A program made the position numbers and the translations under genes. The notes beneath the pieces were generated by a model. It saw only the letters and a program-made list of their open reading frames with translations, was not told the DNA's origin and made no database searches. A stretch of 64,000 bases of DNA from Pseudonocardia alni. GTDB lineage: Bacteria; Actinomycetota; Actinomycetes; Mycobacteriales; Pseudonocardiaceae. The stretch's first letter is position 1; each line of letters opens with the position of its first letter. The DNA lies in NCBI RefSeq assembly GCF_002813375.1, contig NZ_PHUJ01000003.1:4154001-4218000 (forward strand), read 5' to 3'. This document shows positions 32,688 to 43,672 of this stretch, piece by piece.

Positions 32688-33214
32688 AGTCCGTCTCCTG
32701 TTAGTCGGAGAGCGCGCCCGACCAAGGTGCGCAACTCTCAGTACCTGTCGACGCTCGAACCGGGGAGCCCGCATCGACTGCGTGTCAATCTAACGGACGC
32801 TTTCGCGCTCGACAATCTGACCCTACGTAATTCTTCGGCGGAGTCGGCGAACCATTCGTGTACCTGGGGATTCGTCGCCGCAATCGCAGCGCGGTCGGCG
32901 TGGCGTGCGGGCGTGTCGGCGCTGCGGCGGACGGGGCAGCGGGGTGGGAGCCGTCCGGGGGAGACGTCTGACTGGTGTCGGCGGCACCGGGATCCTGCTG
33001 TGCGGCCCGCCGCTCGGGTGGCCACCCCCGACGGCCGGGCCCCGACGAGGCCCGCGCCGGCCGGGACGGTCGAGCCGGGCGGGCCTCGGGAGCGGAACTC
33101 GGGGGTGGGCCGTGCCGGTGCGGGGCGGAGGTCGGCGGGCCGGCCGGGGGTGCCGTAGGTGCCGGACCGGTGCGGGCGACCCGGTTCGGCCCGGACCGGG
33201 CGGTGGGGGCTCAC

Positions 33215-33279
33215 ATGATCACCGGTTGTGGAGTCAGGCGTCCGCGACGCGGATGTTCCGCTCCACAACCGGTGCTCAC
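33215..33279. repeat. 65-bp dispersed inverted repeat, copy 2
   Basis: Arms ATGATCACCGGTTGTGGAG and CTCCACAACCGGTGCTCAC enclose a centre that also resembles copy 1 at 15346-15410 (GCG.TCGCGA.GCGG). The copies have equal length and similar ends and centre, so this is a family, not chance. Confidence 0.8.
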
Positions 33280-33769
33280 GGCGGCGTCCGGCATCTCGCG
33301 CGAGGTCGTGAGCGCCGGACGTGGCGTGCACGGCCGGGGTGTCGGCGGTCGGCACGGGGGCGGTCGGCCACGAGGGCCGCTGGGTGACCGGAGGCAGTCG
33401 GGTGCGAGGCCGCTGGGAAATCGGGCGACGGGCACGTTGTGACCGAGGGCCGCGAGGCAGCTGGACGGCAGGCGCGTGCGGGGGCGCTGGGAAGTCGATC
33501 GGCCTCACGGCGGCCGGGCGTGACGGCGGTCGGGCGGCAGGAGGCGCGCCGGGCGCGGGTGTCGCCGAGCCGCAGCACGGCCGCGGGTGCGAGGACGGCC
33601 GGGCACGAGCGTAGGCGGGCTACGTGTACGGAGCGTGGTCAGGCGCCCGAGAGATCGGGGTGCCGCCCGGCGGCATCGACACGACGGGGTGAACACATCC
33701 CCCATGGTCCGGAAAACGGTGACCCGACGGATTCCCGGTCACCCGGGAGTGGGTCCGGATCGGAACGCA

Positions 33770-33803
33770 AGAATGCCCCGGAGCAGAAGCTCCGGGGCAT
33801 TCT
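33770..33803. terminator. Hairpin terminator of secreted paralogue 2
   Basis: AGAATGCCCCGGAGC (33770-33784) pairs perfectly with 33789-33803 over a 4-nt loop, 17 bp after the stop codon of the minus-strand gene. The stem ends in T-rich sequence on both strands. Confidence 0.88.
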
Positions 33804-33819
33804 CAGATCTGCGAGGAGA

Positions 33820-34209
33820 TCAGCCGATCGAGTCGCCGGCGCCGGCCTCCTGGCCGCAGTTGTCGGACTGGTCGGTGACCGAGTCGCCGGACTTGGCCTT
33901 GGCGTCGCCCAGGATGCCCAGGGCGCCGGTGAGGCCGTTGAGGGCAGAGGCGTCCTCGACCGGGACCTGCACGCCCAGCACGTTGACCGGAACGTTGTTG
34001 TTGCAGGCCTGGACCGGCACGTTGACGTTGTTGCCGTTCAGGCCGGCGATGAGGCCCTTGGCGTCCTTGTCGATGACGTTCTCGGCACCGTGGTGGTGGC
34101 CGCCCTTGTGGCCGTGGTCGCCGTCCTTGTCGCCGGCGAAGGCGAGCGGGGACAGGGCGAGCAGGGACGCGGCGGAGGCCGCAACCACGATTCCAGCCTT
34201 CTTCAGCAC
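33820..34209 (-). CDS. Secreted rodlin/chaplin-like surface protein, paralogue 2
   Basis: The 129-aa protein has nearly the same signal peptide as paralogue 1 (VLKKAGIVVAASAASLLALS, then PLAFA). The mature N-terminus is His/Asp/Gly-rich (GDHGHKGGHHHG), possibly metal-binding. It is followed by a beta-prone block, NGNNVNVPVQACNNNVPVNV, with VLGVQVPV, that resembles chaplin repeats, and a second cysteine near the end (SDNCG). GTG 34209 follows CAGGAG. It probably assembles on the cell surface. Confidence 0.75.
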   Translation of the reverse strand: MLKKAGIVVAASAASLLALSPLAFAGDKDGDHGHKGGHHHGAENVIDKDAKGLIAGLNGNNVNVPVQACNNNVPVNVLGVQVPVEDASALNGLTGALGILGDAKAKSGDSVTDQSDNCGQEAGAGDSIG

Positions 34210-34518
34210 AGTTTTCTCCTGTTGAGTCTCGAGTCCGCCCGAAGCCGGTCTCACGCGTGCCGGCACGCTGACGAGGGGGAGCCCGTACCGACTGCAAGAA
34301 AGCTACCGCTGTTATTCCGGCGAAACAAATCTCGTGACCCTATCGGGGTACACTTTCACTGACGGTTCCGATACTCCCCAGATAGGTTGTTCCGGTCCCG
34401 TGCGACCGAGCTGTCACCGACACGGATCGTGCACTCTGCGTGGTCGGATACGTCCGAACGGACGCGTCACCGGCGGCCCTTACCGTCGTTCCGCACCGGG
34501 CCCGCCTACGCTCCGGGG
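34210..34518. other. Divergent promoter region
   Basis: No gene in these 309 bases. AT-richer stretches near 34300-34400 (AAAGCTACCGCTGTTATTCC; TATCGGGGTACACTTTCACT) are the likely promoters of the secreted protein and the DUF885-like gene. Confidence 0.45.
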
Positions 34519-35772
34519 ATGGACCTGCTGCACGCGACGGCGGAGCTCGCGTCGCGGGTGGACCGGCTGCGGCCGGGTGTGCTGGACGGGCCGCCGCCGT
34601 ACCCGTCGATCGCCCGGCGGGTGGCCGCGGAGCCGGTCCAGGACCCGGTGGCGCTGGTCGGCACAGCAGGGAGGCTGCGTGCGGAGGTCGCAGCGGCGGG
34701 ACTCCCGGACGGTCGTCGCCGGCACCTGGACGCGCTCCTGGTCGCGCTGCGCTGCCGGGCCCGGCTGCTCGCCGGTGAGGACGTCGGCTACGTCGAGCAG
34801 GTCCGCGACCTGTTCGGGGTGCTCCCGCGCCGCAGCGAGCCGGACGAGCTGTACGAGGCGCACCGCAGGCTGGCGGCGGTGCTGCCCGGGCGCGGTCCGC
34901 TGGCCGCCCGGATGCGGGACCACCGGGCCGCCGACGTCGTCCCGGTGGAACGGCTGGCCGGTGCGGTCACCGCCGTCGTCGCCGAGCTGCGCCGCCGCAC
35001 CCACGACATGCTGGGACTCCCGGACGGCGAGCGCGCCGACGTCGACCTCGTCGGCGCCCGGCCCTGGACGGCGTTCACCCGCTACCGCGGCGGCCTGCGC
35101 AGCCGGATCTCGGTCGCGACGACGGGCAGGGAGCGGGCCGGGTCGCTGCTGCCGCTGCTCGCCCACGAGGTCTATCCCGGCCACCACCTGCAGTACTGCC
35201 GGGCCGAGGTCGCGTCGGAGCGGTACCCGGAGCTGGCCCTGCGGCTGGTCCACAGCCCGCAGGGGCTGGTTGCGGAGGGGGCGGCGGAGGCTGCCGTCGC
35301 CGTCGTGCCCGGCCCCGGCTGGGGCGCGGTCGCCGAACGCGTCCTCGCGGGCGCGGGCGTGCACCTCGACGGCCCGGCGGCCGAGCGGATCGAACGGGAG
35401 CTGGACCTGCTGGGCCGGGTCCGGCTCGACGCCGCCCTCATGCGTCACGTCGACGGCGCAGGCCCCGACGCGGTGCTCGCCCACCTCGCACGCTGGCTGC
35501 TGGTCGACGACGACCGGGCGCGGCGCATGCTCGACTTCCTCGACCATCCCCAGTGGCGCACCTACCCGGTCACCTACGCCGAGGGCGGCCCGCTCGTGCG
35601 CGCCCGGCTCGCCACCGCCCCGGAGGGTCCCGCCGCCGCGCTGGCGACGCTGCTCGACACCCCGGTCCTGCCGTCGGATCTGGTCACCGACGGTGGCGCC
35701 GCGCACGGTCCGGAACGCGGTGGACCGGCTCCCGCTCCGGTCGGAGTGCTCCGTCCGCCGCGCCTCGGCTGA
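34519..35772 (+). CDS. DUF885-like metallopeptidase
   Basis: The 417-aa soluble protein carries HEVYPGHHLQY at about residues 216-226, the zinc-binding signature of the DUF885 family (HExxPGH), with a downstream glutamate cluster, VAEGAAEAAV, that can supply the third ligand. The N-terminal 200 residues are helical. No signal peptide, so it is cytoplasmic. ATG 34519. It appears monocistronic. The substrate is unknown; aminopeptidase-like activity is inferred. Confidence 0.78.
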   Translation: MDLLHATAELASRVDRLRPGVLDGPPPYPSIARRVAAEPVQDPVALVGTAGRLRAEVAAAGLPDGRRRHLDALLVALRCRARLLAGEDVGYVEQVRDLFGVLPRRSEPDELYEAHRRLAAVLPGRGPLAARMRDHRAADVVPVERLAGAVTAVVAELRRRTHDMLGLPDGERADVDLVGARPWTAFTRYRGGLRSRISVATTGRERAGSLLPLLAHEVYPGHHLQYCRAEVASERYPELALRLVHSPQGLVAEGAAEAAVAVVPGPGWGAVAERVLAGAGVHLDGPAAERIERELDLLGRVRLDAALMRHVDGAGPDAVLAHLARWLLVDDDRARRMLDFLDHPQWRTYPVTYAEGGPLVRARLATAPEGPAAALATLLDTPVLPSDLVTDGGAAHGPERGGPAPAPVGVLRPPRLG

Positions 35773-36136
35773 GCCGAACGGCTCGCCACCGAACGAGGTG
35801 CTGTTACCCGATCCGACGTCGGACGGTACCGATCACACGATGAACGGCACGTTACGACTATTCCATCAGGGGTCAACGTAGGGATCCGACGGAGAGTTGC
35901 TATTGACCGCACGAGGGTGACCACTAGTAGCGTCCATGACGACGGGCTGTACCCGATGCGGCCCGTTCGGGAGGCCCTGGAGTGGTGTCACACGCACCCG
36001 AGAGGGCCGGCACCCGGCCCTTGCGGGCGTGCCGGCCGGAGGACCGCCATGGTCCCTCCGCGTCGTCGCGGCCCGCACCGGGGCCGGCCGGCCCGACGCA
36101 GAGCAGGCGCGGTGCCGCGCCTGCGAGGGAGCACCC
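35773..36136. other. Leader and promoter region of phoH2
   Basis: No gene is recognised in these 364 bases. The promoter listed separately would give a leader of about 200 nt before the phoH2 GTG. That leader can fold a GGGCCGG/CCGGCCC hairpin near 36004. Confidence 0.5.
35903..35930 (+). promoter_or_regulatory. Candidate sigma-70-type promoter for phoH2
   Basis: TTGACC (35903-35908) and TAGTAG (35925-35930) are separated by 16 bp in an otherwise GC-rich gap. Spacing and hexamers fit a housekeeping actinobacterial promoter. No mapping data. Confidence 0.45.
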
Positions 36137-37507
36137 GTGACCGATCGTCGTCCCGCCCTCACCGACCCGACCTCCGCACCGCAGGGGTCCGTCGGGGACG
36201 CACCGGCAGGTACCACCCGCTGCTATGTGCTCGACACGTCCGTGCTGCTGTCCGACCCCTGGTCGCTGCAGCGCTTCGACGAGCACCAGGTCGTCCTGCC
36301 GCTCGTCGTCATCAGTGAGCTGGAGGCCAAGCGTCACCACCCCGAACTGGGCTGGTTCGCCCGGACCGCGCTGCGCCAGCTCGACGAGCTGCGCGTCAAG
36401 CACGGCCGTCTCGACGCACCCGTGCCGATCGGCGAGTCCGGTGGCACGTTGCACGTCGAGCTGAACCACTCCGATCCCACGGTCCTGCCGGCCGGGTTCC
36501 GCACCGATTCGAACGACTCGCGGATCCTGGCCTGTGCGCTGAACCTCAAGGCGGACCCGGCCGCGCCGGCGGACGTCACGCTGGTCACCAAGGACATGCC
36601 GTTGCGGGTCAAGGCCGCCGCGGTCGGTCTGGACGCCGACGAGTACCACGGCCAGGACGTGCTGTTCTCGGGCTGGACCGGCATGACCGACCTGGAGGTG
36701 ACCCCCGAGGACGTCGACGCGTTGTTCCGCGACGGCGTCATCGACCACGACGAGGCCCGCGACCTGCCCTGCAACACGGGGTTGCGGCTGGTGGGAGCGT
36801 CGAACGCGCTCGGACGGGTCACCGCGGACAAGCGGGTCAAGCTGGTGCGCGGGGACCGGGAGGCGTTCGGGCTGCACGGCCGTTCCGCCGAGCAGCGGAT
36901 CGCGCTGGACCTCCTGCTGGACAACGAGGTCGGGATCGTCTCCCTCGGTGGCCGCGCCGGGACGGGCAAGTCGGCGCTCGCGCTGTGCGCCGGACTGGAG
37001 GCGGTGCTGGAACGCCGCCAGCACCGCAAGATCGTCGTCTTCCGGCCGCTCTACGCCGTCGGCGGGCAGGACCTCGGCTACCTGCCCGGCAGCGAGGTCG
37101 AGAAGATGCAGCCCTGGGCGCAGGCCGTCTTCGACACCCTGGGCGCGATGGTCAGCCAGGACGTCATCGACGAGGTCATCGCCCGCGGGCTGCTGGAGGT
37201 CCTGCCGCTGACCCACATCCGCGGCCGGTCGCTGCACGACACCTTCGTGATCGTCGACGAGGCGCAGTCGCTGGAGCGCAACGTGCTGCTCACCGTGCTG
37301 TCCCGGCTCGGGACGGCGTCGCGCGTCGTGCTCACCCACGACGTCGCGCAGCGCGACAACCTGCGCGTCGGGCGGCACGACGGTGTCAACGCCGTCATCG
37401 AGAAGCTCAAGGGCCACCCGCTGTTCGCGCACGTCACGCTGACCCGCAGCGAGCGCTCGCCGATCGCCGCGCTGGTCACGGAGATGCTGGAGGGACCGAA
37501 CTCCTGA
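36137..37507 (+). CDS. phoH2: PhoH2: PIN-domain ribonuclease fused to PhoH ATPase
   Basis: PhoH2 is an RNase/RNA helicase; in mycobacteria it unwinds and cuts RNA. The 456-aa product has an N-terminal PIN domain starting [12 protein letters not shown] with D33, later acidic residues ([11 protein letters not shown]), and a C-terminal PhoH domain. The latter has Walker [14 protein letters not shown] (K278) and Walker [15 protein letters not shown] 36137 follows GAGGGAG. It matches Rv1095. No antitoxin-like upstream gene (PhoAT) is seen, although the 5' gap could hide a short one. Confidence 0.93.
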   Translation: MTDRRPALTDPTSAPQGSVGDAPAGTTRCYVLDTSVLLSDPWSLQRFDEHQVVLPLVVISELEAKRHHPELGWFARTALRQLDELRVKHGRLDAPVPIGESGGTLHVELNHSDPTVLPAGFRTDSNDSRILACALNLKADPAAPADVTLVTKDMPLRVKAAAVGLDADEYHGQDVLFSGWTGMTDLEVTPEDVDALFRDGVIDHDEARDLPCNTGLRLVGASNALGRVTADKRVKLVRGDREAFGLHGRSAEQRIALDLLLDNEVGIVSLGGRAGTGKSALALCAGLEAVLERRQHRKIVVFRPLYAVGGQDLGYLPGSEVEKMQPWAQAVFDTLGAMVSQDVIDEVIARGLLEVLPLTHIRGRSLHDTFVIVDEAQSLERNVLLTVLSRLGTASRVVLTHDVAQRDNLRVGRHDGVNAVIEKLKGHPLFAHVTLTRSERSPIAALVTEMLEGPNS

Positions 37508-37519
37508 GGTGCCGGGCCC

Positions 37520-37549
37520 GGCCCCCGTCCGCAGCCGCGGACGGGGGCC
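37520..37549. terminator. Bidirectional hairpin terminator
   Basis: GGCCCCCGTCCGC (37520-37532) pairs perfectly with 37537-37549 over AGCC, between the convergent phoH2 and aldolase-family genes. Confidence 0.8.
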
Positions 37550-37555
37550 GTGTGC

Positions 37556-38383
37556 TCAGTCGAACAGGTCCGGGTCGGTACGAACGACCTCGTCCCACAG
37601 CGGCTGGTAGGAGAACCAGCCGGCGTAGGGGGTACCGGTCTGCTCGGCGGTGAACCGCGCGTTGGCGTGGTCGACGAGCGTCGGCGTCCCCGCGGCCTCG
37701 GCGAGGAGCTGTGCCTGGCAGTTGCGCTCGGTCGAGATGAACCACCAGGCGGCCTCGGCGACGGTCTCGCCGACGGAGAAGATCCCGTGGTTCTGGTGGA
37801 ACACCATCTTCCGGCCGGTCAGGCCGCGGGCCAGCGCCCGGCCCGCCTCCGGGTCGAGCACGACCGCGCCCGCCCCCTCGTGGACGACGCCGTGGTTCTC
37901 GTAGAGGGCGCAGGCGTCCTGGGTGATGGGGTCCAGCGGGCGGCCCAGCGACGACCACGCCTTGCCGTGCACCGAGTGGGCGTGGGCGGCCGCGACGACG
38001 TGCGCGTGCTCGGCGTGCACGGCCGAGTGGATGACGAACCCGGCCTGGTTCACCGGGCGGTTCCCGTGCCGGACCGTGCCGTGGTGGTCGACCATGATCA
38101 GGTCCGAGACCCGGATGTGCCGGAAGCTCATGCCGAACGGGTTGACCCAGAACATCTCCGGGTCCTCCGGGTCGCGCACGGTGATGTGGCCGGCGATGCC
38201 CTCGCCGAAGCCGAACCGGCCGAAGATCCGGAACGCGCCGGCGAGCTGCTGCTTGCGGTGCAGCCGCTCCTCGGCCGAGGTGGCGAACGTCGGTGGCGTG
38301 GGCAGACCGCCGGTACCGCCGCCGCCGAGAGCGGCGGTACCGGAGCTGCTGCTGGTGGTGGTGTCCTGCGTGGGGGCGGCCAT
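37556..38383 (-). CDS. Class II aldolase/adducin-family protein
   Basis: The 275-aa protein has a disordered Ser/Thr/Gly N-terminus (1-38) and then the class II aldolase fold: FGFGEGIAGHITVRDPEDPE, VIHSAVHAEHAHVVAAAHAHS (zinc histidines) and QNHGIFSVGETVAEAAWWF. It could be a sugar-phosphate aldolase or a decarboxylase; most actinobacterial members of this length are uncharacterised. ATG 38383. No sugar operon is adjacent, so the substrate cannot be given. Confidence 0.85.
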   Translation of the reverse strand: MAAPTQDTTTSSSSGTAALGGGGTGGLPTPPTFATSAEERLHRKQQLAGAFRIFGRFGFGEGIAGHITVRDPEDPEMFWVNPFGMSFRHIRVSDLIMVDHHGTVRHGNRPVNQAGFVIHSAVHAEHAHVVAAAHAHSVHGKAWSSLGRPLDPITQDACALYENHGVVHEGAGAVVLDPEAGRALARGLTGRKMVFHQNHGIFSVGETVAEAAWWFISTERNCQAQLLAEAAGTPTLVDHANARFTAEQTGTPYAGWFSYQPLWDEVVRTDPDLFD

Positions 38384-38426
38384 GACCCGACCGTGCGCCG
38401 GATCACGCACCGGGTCAAGCGGTGGG

Positions 38427-39884
<1,458 letters not shown>

Positions 39885-39962
39885 CTACGCCCCGGGGCGT
39901 TGTCACGCGTCCGTCATGTGAGGGGAACCGCCGGGCAACCCCGCGTGCCTACCGTCGGGTAC

Positions 39963-40739
39963 ATGCCGGTGCCGTCGCCGTCCCACCACGTGCGGGCGTC
40001 CGACGCGCGCCGGGTACGGGACCTGCTGCGCATCGCGGTCGCCGGGCGCGCACGGACCGGGGACCTGCTCCCCGGCGAGGACGAGCTGATGGTCGGCCAC
40101 GGTGTACCGCGCAGCGCTGTCCGTGCCGCGCTGGGGCTGCTCCGCGAGGAGGGGCTGCTGCGGCCCGGGCCGACCGCGCACCGGATCGTCGCCCGCCCGC
40201 ACTACCCCGGCCGGACCGCCGTCACGGGCACGGGCACCCGGGTCCCGCGCTGGCTCGAACGCACCGGGATCGCCGCGCCCGACGTGCTCGCCGACTGGCT
40301 CGGCGTCCCCGTCGGCACACCATGCCTGCGCACCGAGTGCGTCTCGGAGACGGCCGGTGGCGGCGCGGTGCTGGAGACCCACTACCTGGCCACCGAGGCC
40401 GCGGCGCTGCTGCTCGCGGTGCCCGGGACCGGCCCGTTCGACCGGCAGCTCGCCGACGCCGGGCTGCGTCCCGCGCGGGCCGGGACACGGTCCGGCCCGG
40501 TGCCCGCCGACCCCGACTCGGCGGCCCTGCTCGGCGTCGCTGCCGGTGCCCCGCTGCTGGGGGCCGAACGCGCCCTGACCGGCGACGACGGCCGGGTCCT
40601 CGCCGTCAGCGTGCTGCGCGCCGACCCGGCGGGCTCGGTCCCGGTGGCCCGCGACGGCGCCGCGGCTGCTCAGCCCGACAGCAGCGCCCGCACCGCGTCG
40701 AGCGAGTCGGCCTCGGCCGGGGTCTTGTCCGGGCGGTAG
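39963..40739 (+). CDS. GntR-family regulator with UTRA-like domain
   Basis: The 258-aa protein has a winged helix (about residues 15-80: LLPGEDELMVGHGVPRSAVR, AALGLLREEGLLRPG) and a C-terminal effector domain resembling UTRA (LETHYLATEAAALLL; LLGAERALTGDDGRVLAVSV). ATG 39963. Its last 70 bp overlap the end of the convergent ligase gene, so it may start read-through into antisense of ligase. The target is unknown; guaB1 is divergent from it and is a candidate. Confidence 0.82.
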   Translation: MPVPSPSHHVRASDARRVRDLLRIAVAGRARTGDLLPGEDELMVGHGVPRSAVRAALGLLREEGLLRPGPTAHRIVARPHYPGRTAVTGTGTRVPRWLERTGIAAPDVLADWLGVPVGTPCLRTECVSETAGGGAVLETHYLATEAAALLLAVPGTGPFDRQLADAGLRPARAGTRSGPVPADPDSAALLGVAAGAPLLGAERALTGDDGRVLAVSVLRADPAGSVPVARDGAAAAQPDSSARTASSESASAGVLSGR

Positions 40740-42199
40740 CGCAGCACCCGGGCGAAGCGCAGCGCGACCCCGCCCGGGTAGCGGGTGCTGCGTTGCGCGC
40801 CGTCGAGCGCGATCTCGACGACGAGCTCGGGCCGCAGGTGCACCACGCCCGGCTCGCGCGCCGTCTCGTACTCCGGGAAGGTCGCGGTCTGCCAGGCCAG
40901 CAGCTCGTCGGTCATCCCCTTGAACGTCTTGCCGACCATCACCGGCTCCCCGCCGTCCGGGTCCCGGGCACCGAGGTGGATGTTCGACAGCGACCCGGTA
41001 CGCCTGCCGTAGCCCCACTCGGCACCCAGCACCACCAGGTCCAGGGTGTGCACCGGCTTCACCTTCTGCCAGGCCCTGCCGCGCCGCCCGGCCGCGTACG
41101 GCGCGGCCAGGTCCTTCACCACGACGCCCTCGTGCCCCGCCGACAGCGCTTCGGAGAGGACCGCGGCCGCCTGTTCCGGCGACGGCCGCCGCACCCCCGG
41201 CATCCGCAGCGCGGCGTGGGTGTCCGCGGCGAGCAGCCCGGCGAGCGCGTCGAGCCGGACCTCGGTGGGCTCGTCGACCAGGTCACGGCCGTCGAGGTGG
41301 AGCAGGTCGAAGAAGAACGGCGACAGCAGGACCTCCGGTACCCGCTCCTCGGTGCCGAACCGGCTCATCGTGTCCTGGAACGGGCGGGGGCGGCCGTCGT
41401 CGTCGAGGGCAAGGGTCTCGCCGTCGAGCACCGCGGTGTCGCAGGGCAGTCCGCGCACCAGCTCGACCAGCTCGGGCACGCCGTCGGTGATCTCGCGCAG
41501 GGTGCGTGTCCACACCCGCACCTCGTCGCCGCGGCGGTGCACCTGGATGCGGGCGCCGTCGAGCTTGTGCTCGACGGTGACGTCGGTGCCGAGCGCGGCC
41601 AGCGCGGCGTCGAGCGAGTCGCCGGGGGCGGCGAGCATGGGCCGGACCGGCCTGCCCACCTCCAGCCCGACCGCGGCGAGCGCGTCCTGCCCGCCGGTCA
41701 GCGCGGTGGCCGCGGTCTCCGGCAGCCGGCCGGACAGCATGAACGCGCGGCGCACCGCGGGCGCGGCCACCCCGGAGGCGGCGGCGACGGCGTCCACCAT
41801 CAGCCCCTCCAGCGCGCCCTGGCGCAGCTCGCCGGTGAGCAGACGGTGCAGGAAGCGCTGCTCCTCGGTGGTCGCGGCGCCGTACAGCTCGGTGAGCAGT
41901 TCGCGGCGCCGGGCCGCCGAGCCGGTCCCCGCGGTACCGGCCAGCTCGTCGAGCAGTGCGTCGACCTGCTCCACCGTCAGCGACGGCTCCGCCGCGGCCG
42001 GCACGTCGACGCCCGACAGCGTCCGCCAGCCGGTCCCGATCCGGCCCTGCCGGGGCACCCCGGACAGCCAGGCGACGACCGGCACGACCTCGGCCGGCGC
42101 GGCGGTGCGCAGCAGCCCGGCGAGCGCGGCGGTCTTCTCCTTGCGCGCGCGGGTCGCCCCGACCGCGGCCGAGGTGGTGACGACGTCGGTGAACAGCAC
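40670..42199 (-). CDS. ligB: ATP-dependent DNA ligase (LigB-type)
   Basis: The 509-aa enzyme joins DNA nicks through AMP on lysine K212 in VEHKLDGARIQVHRRG. It has the N-terminal helical domain (1-180), the nucleotidyltransferase domain with VLDGETLALDDDGRPRPFQ, and a C-terminal OB fold with VGKTFKGMTDELLAWQ. Architecture matches Rv3062 LigB, a non-essential ATP ligase kept alongside NAD-dependent LigA. Start GTG 42199. Its 3' end overlaps the GntR gene by 70 bp. Confidence 0.93.
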   Translation of the reverse strand: MLFTDVVTTSAAVGATRARKEKTAALAGLLRTAAPAEVVPVVAWLSGVPRQGRIGTGWRTLSGVDVPAAAEPSLTVEQVDALLDELAGTAGTGSAARRRELLTELYGAATTEEQRFLHRLLTGELRQGALEGLMVDAVAAASGVAAPAVRRAFMLSGRLPETAATALTGGQDALAAVGLEVGRPVRPMLAAPGDSLDAALAALGTDVTVEHKLDGARIQVHRRGDEVRVWTRTLREITDGVPELVELVRGLPCDTAVLDGETLALDDDGRPRPFQDTMSRFGTEERVPEVLLSPFFFDLLHLDGRDLVDEPTEVRLDALAGLLAADTHAALRMPGVRRPSPEQAAAVLSEALSAGHEGVVVKDLAAPYAAGRRGRAWQKVKPVHTLDLVVLGAEWGYGRRTGSLSNIHLGARDPDGGEPVMVGKTFKGMTDELLAWQTATFPEYETAREPGVVHLRPELVVEIALDGAQRSTRYPGGVALRFARVLRYRPDKTPAEADSLDAVRALLSG

Positions 42200-42244
42200 C
42201 GGGTCAGTGAAGCAGCGACCCCCGACAGTTCGCGCGTCGTCGGA

Positions 42245-43534
42245 TCAGGCGGTGCGCGCCGCCTGTGGTACCGGGACGGGGCGCGGGCCGGACGCGGCGG
42301 GCGGCAGGATCGCGCGGCGCCACAGCTCGGCGACCGGGACGACCCCGCGGCAGGTGCCGTCCGGTGCGACGACGACCAGGTCGTCGTAGCCGCGGGCCGG
42401 GTCGCCGGACAGACCGATCTCCATCGCGCGGTGCAGCGGGGTCCGCTCGTCGACGGTCCGCGGCGGGTCCGCCAGCTCGGCCGCCGGCTTCTCGGCCCAC
42501 AGGGCGTGCCCGAACCTGCCGGCCAGCTGGAGCAGGACGCGGCTGCGGTCGAGGTAGCCGACCGGCCGGTGCGCACGGTCGACCAGGACGATCCCGCCCG
42601 AGTCGGGACGGGCGCGCAACGCCTCGCGGGCGGTGTCGCCGACGGCGTCGTCGGGCAGGGTCACGGCCGGCACGGCGAGCCCGCGCACCGGGGGACCGGC
42701 CGGGACGGGCACCGGGGTGGCGGCCGGCTCCGGCGTCCCGCCGCGCTCCGGCGCCGGGTGGCCGGGCCCGGGACGCCCCGGGACGGGACGGACGGCGGCG
42801 GCCCGGCCGGCGGCGGGCTGTGGCATCGCGCTCAGCAGGCCGAGCAGCTCCGCGCGGGTCGCCGGGTCGGCCTCGGGGGCGGCGCGCGTCCCACCCAGCA
42901 ACGGGCCCTGGGCGAACGCGATCCCGATCGCGAACAGCCCCGTCAGCCGGGCCGCGTCGCGGACCCCGGTCGCGGCGACCGGCGCCCCGACCGCGCGGGA
43001 CACCTCGACCACGGCACGGACGGCGGCACCGGTCCCCGTGTCGAGCATTCCGTCGCAGAGGTCCGGCTCGAGCTTCACCACGTCCGGCCGAACGGCGGCC
43101 ACGAGCTCCGGACCGAACGCGCGCCCGGCCCCGTCGAGACCGATCCGGAACCCCCAGCGCCGCAGCTCGGCCAGTGCCAGGACGAGGTGCTCCGCCGGTG
43201 CGGCCGCGGCGATCGGCGGGCCGACCTCCAGCAGGGGAGCGACCGGGTCGGAGGTGCCGCCGAGCATGGCGCGCAGCCGGCCGCGGGCGTGGAGGACGGT
43301 GTCCGCGGCGACGTCGACCTGCACCGGGACGGCGGCACCCCAGGACCGGGCAGACGCGACCGCGGAGACCGCGGTGCCCGCGTCGAGCTCGGCGATCCGG
43401 CGGGCGTCCCAGCCGCGGTCGCGGGCCGCGACGGCCACCGCGTCGTGGTGCAGGCGCGGCACGACCTCGACCCCGGTGCAGCGACCGGAGCGCAGATCGT
43501 GCACAGGGACGTACGCGAAGCGCTGGTCGGGCAT
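42245..43534 (-). CDS. Degenerate EAL-domain protein with C-terminal CBS-like pair
   Basis: Residues 1-230 follow the EAL fold (YVPVHDLRSGRCTGVEVVPRL; FRIGLDGAGRAFG; DVVKLEPDL), but the EAL triad is EVV and the DDFG-like loop is DGAG, so c-di-GMP hydrolysis is not expected. A Pro/Gly-rich linker (about 240-300) leads to two CBS-like segments (ALRARPDSGGIVLVDRAHRP and DLVVVAPDGTCRGVVPV). The arrangement suggests a nucleotide sensor or scaffold. ATG 43534 is chosen at the start of the fold. No adjacent GGDEF gene. Confidence 0.82.
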   Translation of the reverse strand: MPDQRFAYVPVHDLRSGRCTGVEVVPRLHHDAVAVAARDRGWDARRIAELDAGTAVSAVASARSWGAAVPVQVDVAADTVLHARGRLRAMLGGTSDPVAPLLEVGPPIAAAAPAEHLVLALAELRRWGFRIGLDGAGRAFGPELVAAVRPDVVKLEPDLCDGMLDTGTGAAVRAVVEVSRAVGAPVAATGVRDAARLTGLFAIGIAFAQGPLLGGTRAAPEADPATRAELLGLLSAMPQPAAGRAAAVRPVPGRPGPGHPAPERGGTPEPAATPVPVPAGPPVRGLAVPAVTLPDDAVGDTAREALRARPDSGGIVLVDRAHRPVGYLDRSRVLLQLAGRFGHALWAEKPAAELADPPRTVDERTPLHRAMEIGLSGDPARGYDDLVVVAPDGTCRGVVPVAELWRRAILPPAASGPRPVPVPQAARTA

Positions 43535-43672
43535 CGGGGAGGTCCGTTCGGGTGATGGTGATCGACTGACGCACACACGGTGTCACGTCGATGTGGACCG
43601 AACGGGGACGCGGAGGTGGACAGCGGATGGACTGACCCGGTGCGCCCGGCCGGTGACCGGGCGCAGCCGGGA

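Larger units (their letters stand above)
32688..33819. other. 1.1-kb gene desert between the two secreted paralogues
   Basis: No convincing gene on either strand, although long frames exist because of high GC. The central part is G-rich and repetitive in composition. It contains the 65-bp inverted repeat (33215-33279) and a strong terminator at 33770-33803. The side next to 32688 is less GC-rich and should hold the promoter of paralogue 1. Confidence 0.6.

Noticed and set aside
32738..33508. A 256-aa minus-strand frame in the gene desert
   Set aside because: Pro/Arg-rich composition, no ribosome site, no domain-like pattern; it spans the inverted repeat and is open only because of high GC.
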